Source: Pavlovales sp. CCMP2436
Lineage: Eukaryota > Haptophyta > Pavlovophyceae > Pavlovales
NCBI GenBank assembly: GCA_026770615.1
Contig: MU631307.1
Coordinates: 452,457-464,257 of the forward strand
Direction: 5' to 3'
DNA length: 11,801 bases
The translations under genes were made by a program, and so were the position numbers. Each line of letters begins with the position of its first letter. Position 1 is the stretch's first letter. Of the stretch, positions 7,249-11,801 are shown piece by piece. Under the pieces are notes generated by a model. It worked only from the letters and a program-made list of their open reading frames with translations, searched no databases and was not told the origin of the DNA.

Positions 7249-8398
7249 CTAAGCCGTGAGCGTGGCCATGCCGGAGTGCTCGTGCTGCTCGCGCGTCTGG
7301 ATCGCGTAGTTGGCCGCGCGCTTGGCGGCGGCCTGCCCAGAGTTGACCGTGATCGGCTGCTCGTTCTTGAGCGGGAAGCCGTTCAGTTGCCAGCAGTCTG
7401 CGACTGTGTGGTCGGTCATCTTGCAGTGCTCGCATGAGAGCTGAGGACGGGCGGCGCCCTTGTACAGCTTGTTGCGGGGAATCTGCTTGTAGTTTTTGGC
7501 GCCTCCAAGCTCTGGCTTGGCCGCCAGCGCCTGCATCTTGACCAGCGCGTCGCGGCTGGGCGGGTGAGCGGGCGGCGCGCGGGCTGCGCGCTGCAGGGCG
7601 ATCAACTTGCTCAGCTCATCCGTGAAGCGCGCGCGCGCATCAGGCCTCGAGAACGCGTCGAGGGTGAGCTGATTGGTCTGGGCGAGCAGGAAGTGCAGCG
7701 AGGGCGTCGACATGATCGAGCTGAGCTGGATGATCTGCTCGAACGCCGCTGGGTCCAAGTCGAGAAGCGGCTCGTAGATCTACTTGAGGTGATGGACGGC
7801 GGAGAGGATCTGAGCACCAGAGGTCGATGACGCTGAGTCATGCATGCTGACGACTGCTGTCGCAAACTTGTAGGGGTCGCCGACGTGGGCCTCGACACTC
7901 TTGTTGGCGTTGACGAGCTCGATGGAGTTGAGGATCTGCGAGGCAGAGAGGTAGCTGGAGGTGATCTCGTCCGGATCGTGGGCGGAGATCTGGCACTTGA
8001 TAAGTCCAGGATCGAGTTGTCGATCTTGTCGCTCAACGCCTGCCCGTAGATCTCGGCGGAGTTGGCGTAGACGGTCTCCACGTGCGCGTTGACGATGTCG
8101 TCGTCTGTGCGGTCGGCCGCGAAGATGACGGCCATGTTGACCGAGAGCGCGCCGGGGTGGAGCCTTATGTATTCGATGAACTTGGCGGGCGTCCAAAGCC
8201 AAAAGGAAAGGAATTCTCCAGCCGCTGGGAGCTCGACGATGTCTGAAGAGAGCCCCTTCATGGAGCGAGAGAGCGCGATGTAGCGCTGCGTCGCCGGGTA
8301 AAGGACCTTGACCAGGGTCTCCTTGTTCATGATGTCGGGTTCTTGAGCGTCGCACCCTTGGCGCGCGCATCAGCCTTGGGCTGGCTGAGGTTGAACAT
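7249..8398 (-). pseudogene. gag: copia gag (capsid/nucleocapsid)
   Basis: Gag forms the virus-like particle and binds element RNA. The likely start is the ATG at 8396-8398 (MFNLSQPKAD), about 106 bp past the 5' LTR; the frame ends quickly and resumes one base off at 8330 (MNKETLVKVLYPATQRYIAL). A second shift near 8000 joins DKIDNSILDL to IKCQISAHDPDEITSSYLSA. A TAG at 7780-7782 lies before IYEPLLDLDPAAFEQ. Near the C-terminus is a CCHC zinc knuckle (C-x2-C-x4-H-x4-C in CEHCKMTDHTVADCW, at about 7390-7436). The segment ends at a TAG (7249-7251), after which the same frame carries on into the extra domains. Whether that TAG was once a true gag stop or is decay cannot be told from one copy. Confidence 0.88.
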
Positions 8399-8494
8399 GA
8401 TGGGAATGCGTGCTCTTGTTGGCGAGGCGGCGGCGCGACGCGGCGATCGAACTCGTGGGAGTTGGTCGCGAGGTTCCAGAGATACGTACGATCT

Positions 8495-8504
8495 CAAACG
8501 TTTG
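8495..8504. other. Perfect palindrome at the primer-binding position
   Basis: CAAACGTTTG directly adjoins the inner edge of the 5' LTR, where a tRNA primer-binding site is expected. I see no TGG start or TGGTATCAGAGC-like sequence here, so priming, if it ever worked from this copy, used something other than the common initiator-Met 3' end. Confidence 0.5.
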
Positions 8505-8759
8505 TGTTGAGGTACTCCTGCGGTGGCGCAGAAGTCCGGAGTGAAGCGCCGTCGAGGACTGTCGACGGCGGGAGCTAGAGTGATCAAGAATAGATTAGTT
8601 TAGAATGAAACGACTCAAGTTTAATCATTGTTCCATGAGAACTTATCTTCCTGGCGAAGAAAAGTTCCTTGCTATCTTAGCCGGACTGCGAATGTCCCGG
8701 ACTGAGAGTCCGGGAGGATCGAGTCAGGTAAATCTGACCAGTGTCAGATTACCTTGACA
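8505..8759 (-). repeat. 5' LTR of the copia element
   Basis: 255 bp. On the element's strand it begins TGTCAAGGTAATCTGACAC and ends CCTCAACA. It should hold the element's promoter and polyadenylation signals. Differences from the other LTR cluster near 8630-8640 and 8655-8665. Confidence 0.93.
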
Positions 8760-8764
8760 AATAC
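8760..8764. other. Target site duplication (AATAC), right
   Basis: Exact copy of 1581-1585 immediately outside the right LTR. It is also the innermost part of the right arm of the 141-bp hairpin, which shows the copia landed at the edge of the hairpin loop. Confidence 0.92.
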
Positions 8765-8821
8765 CACCCTCACTTCAGAGGCCATTTACTCGTCTTTCTC
8801 TTTGGAATCAGGTGTCAGACC
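8760..8821 (-). repeat. Right arm of the 141-bp hairpin element
   Basis: The reverse complement matches 1502-1563 at 50 of 62 positions, ending GAATCAGGTGTCAGACC on the plus strand. The two arms now lie 7.2 kb apart because of the copia insertion. Confidence 0.8.
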
Positions 8822-9267
8822 GCATCACCGAAGTTGTTCCCCGTCCAATTCTTATCGCCAAACGCATCTTGACAATTACTACTACCTGAGTTAAAAACTG
8901 AATTTGGTCAAAATGTCCCTGTGAAGCAGTTTTTGATGCTTCTGGGGAGCATCGAAACAATTGAGCAAAACAATTCGAAACGAACACGGTGCTGGCCCCG
9001 CGGGTAAAGTTATGGATTCAAGCTGGAGCCTGACTGTCCTATACTGGAAGTTGTGCTGATCTGAGAAAAATAAGCGTTAACGGGCACTGCTGGTCGCCCT
9101 GTGGCTTAGCACTTTTTAGACAAGCGGCAGTTTATTTCGTCACCAGGTAGAGCATATTTACGGTCACAGACGGGCTTTTAGCAAGCTTGGCAAAGGGAGA
9201 AAAAGAATCTCATTCTTGTAAGTTGCGTACAAGTAGTTAAAGGCATGCAGCAGGCGATGGGCGACGC
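8822..9267. other. Non-coding stretch between the mobile block and the transporter gene
   Basis: About 450 A+T-richer bases with stops in all frames and no recognisable protein. The only structure I see is the diverged copy of the 57-bp repeat (9014-9065). This could include the 3' untranslated region of the transporter gene, read on the minus strand. Confidence 0.6.
9014..9065 (+). repeat. 57-bp dispersed repeat, diverged copy 2
   Basis: GGATTCAAGCTGGAGCCTGA aligns with the other two copies with a few substitutions and a 5-nt insertion (ATACT) in the middle, ending TTGTGCTGATCTGAG. It is in the same orientation as copy 1 and opposite to copy 3. Confidence 0.8.
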
Positions 9268-9324
9268 AGCGCTCAGACCAGCACAACTTCCAGGACAGTC
9301 AGACGCCAGCTTGAATCCCTATCA
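9268..9324 (-). repeat. 57-bp dispersed repeat, copy 3 (inverted)
   Basis: The minus strand reads TGATAGGGATTCAAGCTGG and onward, with a single mismatch to 1295-1351. It begins on the base next to the transporter's TAA, so the transcript reads TAA-TGA-TAG across the junction. It therefore forms the start of that gene's 3' untranslated region. Confidence 0.88.
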
Positions 9325-10885
9325 TTAACATAGGCTAGCGATTGCAGCCTGAGGAACTGCGAGGCTGTCGGACGATTTCGGCTTTGGACCCGGTGGCTTG
9401 GCGCGCTCGTAGGTGGCCATCGCGCCAACCACGAGCACCGCGCCGACGCCGAGAGCCGCGGGCAGCCGAGTCCCAAAAAGTGCTCTGGCGGCGAGTGCGG
9501 TGGTCAGGATCTCGGCGGCATTCGCAAACTCCTTGGCGACTGCGGAGAGCAGCCTCAGCAGAAGCGCCGTTGAAAAGCCGGCCAGGGCACCGTTGAGCAC
9601 GATGACGGCGGTGAGCGTTGAGTAGCCGGTAAAGAAGGCCGAGGGGCTGGCGAGGGCCGCAGGGCAAAAAAACGCAATGAAAAGCAGGTTGGCCACGGCG
9701 CCCCACGCGTAGAGGAAGACTCCTCTCTCCCAGAAGCCGAGTGTCCGCGCGCGGCCGTTCTCGTGCTGCATCAGCCACTGCGTGAAAACGCCCGCGAGCG
9801 AGCTGAGGCTGCCCTGCAGGTTAGTTAGTTAGTTAGTTAGTATGACCCTTCAACACACCCGCAAACGCCCTAGGCGTTGAGGGAGGTGGCTTTCATGTTA
9901 CCTGCAGGCAGATGAGGCAAAACCCCACCACCGAGACGGGTTCCAGGCGCTCGTCGAGCTGCGAGACCGCACAGCCCGCCGCGAGCGTCAGCAGCGCGAG
10001 CCACTGCTGCACCGTGGGCGTCGAGTTCGCGACGAGGCATCTGGCGAACAGGGCTGTGAAAACGACCTTGATGTTGATGACTGTGCGGAAGGTGGGTGCG
10101 GATACGAGCGCGAGGTTGACGAACTGGAGGGGGGGTGGGTGTGTGGATGGGTGGGTGTGTGTGGGTGGGTGGTGATTGTGTGTATGTGTGGATGATGGGT
10201 GGTGTGTGTGTGTGTGGTGGGGGTGGGGGGGTGGGGTGGTTAGGGGGCACCACTGGGAATGCGCTTACGGTTAAGAACTGCAGTACATACGGTTCTACAT
10301 GTGAGTCCTACGTACACAGTTTCTACTCTACACCTGCCGGCTCGAGAGGAATGAAGGGGGTGTAGATATACACCGGCAATATACACAATAGATGCTTGCG
10401 AGATGGGTTTCACATGTGCGTCGTTTGTGTAGATATCACACCCCCTCTCATGTAGAGGGATGAAGGGGGTGTAGATATACGGTTTCACATGTGAGTCATT
10501 TGTGATAGATGCGTACGTGAACCAACCTGCAGAAGGTTGTGAACCATACCTGCAGAAGGTTGTACGCACAATAGAGAATACTCGGCGCCGCGAACGGCAA
10601 CGAGGCGGGCGCGTTCGAGAGCGCGCGCCCCACCCGCGCGCAGGGGCTCAGCTTGGCGCCGCCGTCCGCGCCGAGCGCCAGCGCGAGGAGCGCGCCACCC
10701 AGCTTGACGCACTCGACGCACAGGCAGACCGTGGCATAGTCGAACGCGTAGGATCCGTTGGGCTGCACGGCAGCCCGCACGAGCAGCGTCTGCGCCGTCC
10801 AGAGGCCGACGTAGAGCGCAAAGGAAGCGGCGGTGGTGCTCATTCGGGTTGGACCGTCGGCAGGGGACCAGGAGTCCCACAACAT
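9325..10885 (-). CDS. Nucleotide-sugar transporter, SLC35A (CMP-sialic acid/UDP-galactose) type, three exons
   Basis: Exons on the minus strand: 10885-10550, 10123-9902 and 9813-9325, all joined in phase 0 at GT-AG sites, giving about 348 residues (334 if the second ATG at 10843 is used); the family is usually 320-350. It should carry nucleotide sugars into the Golgi in exchange for the nucleoside monophosphate. Family marks in order: AFDYATVCLCVECVKLGGAL, YCAYNLLQ, then APTFRTVINIKVVFTALFA across the conserved QxKI-TA helix, WLALLTLAAGCAVSQL, GSLSSLAGVFTQWLM at the exon 3 start, VIVLNGALAGFSTALLL and AVAKEFANAAEILTTAL, near the C-terminal signature. Eight to ten membrane helices are plausible. 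No lesion is seen. Substrate cannot be told from sequence. It diverges from the plastid gene at 11346. Confidence 0.88.
9814..9901 (-). other. Intron 2 of the transporter gene, with a CTAA tandem at its 3' end
   Basis: 88 nt, starting GTAACATG and ending AACCTGCAG. Just before the acceptor, the transcribed strand reads CATACTAAC followed by further CTAAC-forming units (TTAG x5 on the plus strand, 9821-9840). The first is the perfect TACTAAC branch-point consensus, and each further unit gives another CTAAC. No strong pyrimidine tract is present. Confidence 0.8.
10124..10549 (-). other. Intron 1 of the transporter gene
   Basis: 426 nt, starting GTATGG and ending CCCCTCCAG. Near the acceptor the transcribed strand is C/A-rich (plus strand G/T-rich at about 10127-10240), giving a long pyrimidine-leaning tract. 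The half near the donor holds partly duplicated units: GATGAAGGGGGTGTAGATAT-like sequence at about 10350 and 10459 (109 apart), and a CACATGTG-centred unit at about 10294, 10410 and 10485. No coding content is seen. Confidence 0.8.
10517..10561 (-). repeat. 22/23-bp tandem duplication of the exon 1 end and splice donor
   Basis: Plus-strand copies GTGAACCAACCTGCAGAAGG (10517-10538) and GTGAACCATACCTGCAGAAG (10539-10561) differ by about one base and a one-base gap. On the gene's strand each contains CTTCTGCAG followed by GT, so two 5' splice sites lie 23 nt apart: intron start 10549 or 10526. Only the first keeps phase 0 with exon 2. Confidence 0.8.
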
Positions 10886-11345
10886 GAACTCGTGTGCTGG
10901 GGTGGGATGACCTGAGCCATAGCCTCAAAAACGCCAGAAATGCCAGGAACGATGGGTGGGGGAGGGGGGACTAAAAACGCCAGAAACACCAAAAACGCCA
11001 GAAACGCTAGGGAGGGGGGTGGGGGTCATTATCACACAGGATGTCCAGTATTACCAATAAAATTAATGTTTTGAACTGTATCCATTGGTTAGTAACTGCT
11101 ACCCCGGGTGTGGAGTGTGGTGCTAGACCGCACCTGGGAAGCCCGACGGTGATACCCCAGGTAACAGTCTCACACAAAAACAGTTACCTCTGTACATATA
11201 TATATGGACTGCCGATCGTTCACGCTACGGTTCATGGGCTACTGTTTTCAAAAAGTCACATGAACTCGGGCTACGGTACATAAGTAGCACATAACTCACG
11301 AACTTCGTGAAGACGCGGCTCGCTGACCGATTCACGCCCGCTCCG
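10886..11345. promoter_or_regulatory. Divergent intergenic region between transporter and plastid genes
   Basis: About 460 bp separate the two start codons, so both promoters must lie here. The part near the transporter holds four AACGCCAGAAA-like units (10927-11010) alternating with two G-run blocks (10954-10971 and 11010-11027, runs of 3-6 G). The part near the plastid gene holds an A/T tract TACATATATATATGG (11193-11207) that could serve as a TATA-like element 140 bp before the ATG, and an imperfect stem with CCCGGGTGTGG / CCGCACCTGGG arms (about 11103-11138). Regulatory roles are inferred only from position. Confidence 0.45.

Positions 11346-11801
<456 letters not shown>

Larger units (their letters stand above)
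1586..8759 (-). mobile_element. Ty1/copia LTR retrotransposon, degenerate, with a nested insertion
   Basis: A full-length element of about 7.2 kb, coding on the minus strand. It has LTRs at both ends, a 5-bp AATAC duplication, a polypurine tract beside the 3' LTR, and gag, protease, integrase, RT and RNase H in that order, which defines Ty1/copia and not Ty3/gypsy. The reading frame is broken by probable frameshifts near 8331, 8000, 5230, 2807, 2670 and 2371, by stops at 7780, 7249, 6271, 5169, 5052, 4127 and 3047, and by a 154-bp element at 4815-4968. LTR identity is roughly 89% by eye. It must be an old, non-autonomous copy. It is unusual in carrying about 1.7 kb of extra coding sequence between the gag zinc knuckle and the protease. 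Confidence 0.95.

Noticed and set aside
6010..7437. Plus-strand open frame of 475 codons rich in Val, Leu and Arg
   Set aside because: It is the antisense of the copia gag/extra-domain region, and its repeats mirror the octapeptide array. The minus strand carries the zinc knuckle and Cys modules.
1586..8759. A CRISPR array or bacterial operon
   Set aside because: Repeats here are LTRs and coding minisatellites, the enzymes are those of a Ty1/copia element, and the neighbouring genes have spliceosomal introns.
10502..10915. Plus-strand 137-codon open frame
   Set aside because: It is antisense to exon 1 of the transporter, which has clear family motifs and membrane helices.

Overview
The window looks like nuclear DNA of a GC-rich eukaryotic alga with a secondary plastid, most likely a haptophyte or a related chromist. 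The evidence is GT-AG introns, a C2H2 finger style with repeated CDEPGC and HKRTHSGERPY signatures, an ASAFA-type bipartite plastid presequence, a CCCTAA (TTAGGG-type) repeat, and a Ty1/copia retrotransposon. The lineage is inferred from style, not from a marker gene.

Layout: (1) 1-801, minus: a damaged seven-finger C2H2 array that runs off the left edge. (2) 805-1501: non-coding, with a diverged direct repeat, an alternating GC/GT tract and one copy of a 57-bp repeat. (3) 1502-8821: a nested mobile-element block. A 141-bp hairpin sequence was split by a Ty1/copia retrotransposon (1586-8759, coding minus) with two LTRs, a 5-bp AATAC target duplication and a polypurine tract. The copia was itself hit by a 154-bp inverted-repeat element (4815-4968) with a 9-bp target duplication. 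The copia carries gag, protease, integrase, RT and RNase H in that order. It is broken by about six frameshifts and seven stops, and its LTRs are only about 89% identical by eye. Between gag and protease lies an unusual insert: octapeptide repeats, several Cys-rich modules and a proline-rich stretch. (4) 8822-9324: non-coding, with two more copies of the 57-bp repeat, one inverted and abutting the next gene's stop codon. (5) 9325-10885, minus: an apparently intact three-exon nucleotide-sugar transporter of the SLC35A type. (6) 10886-11345: a divergent intergenic region with short tandem repeats and G-runs. (7) 11346 to the right edge, plus: the start of a plastid-targeted protein gene whose first intron contains the CCCTAA array, followed by a 123-nt C homopolymer.

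The two right-hand genes form a head-to-head pair, one likely Golgi and one plastid. The rest is repeat history. The most interesting points are the extra domain block in the copia polyprotein, the three-layer insertion nest, the near-identical 57-bp inverted repeats about 8 kb apart, and two introns from different genes whose 3' ends are built from CTAAC-containing tandem repeats.
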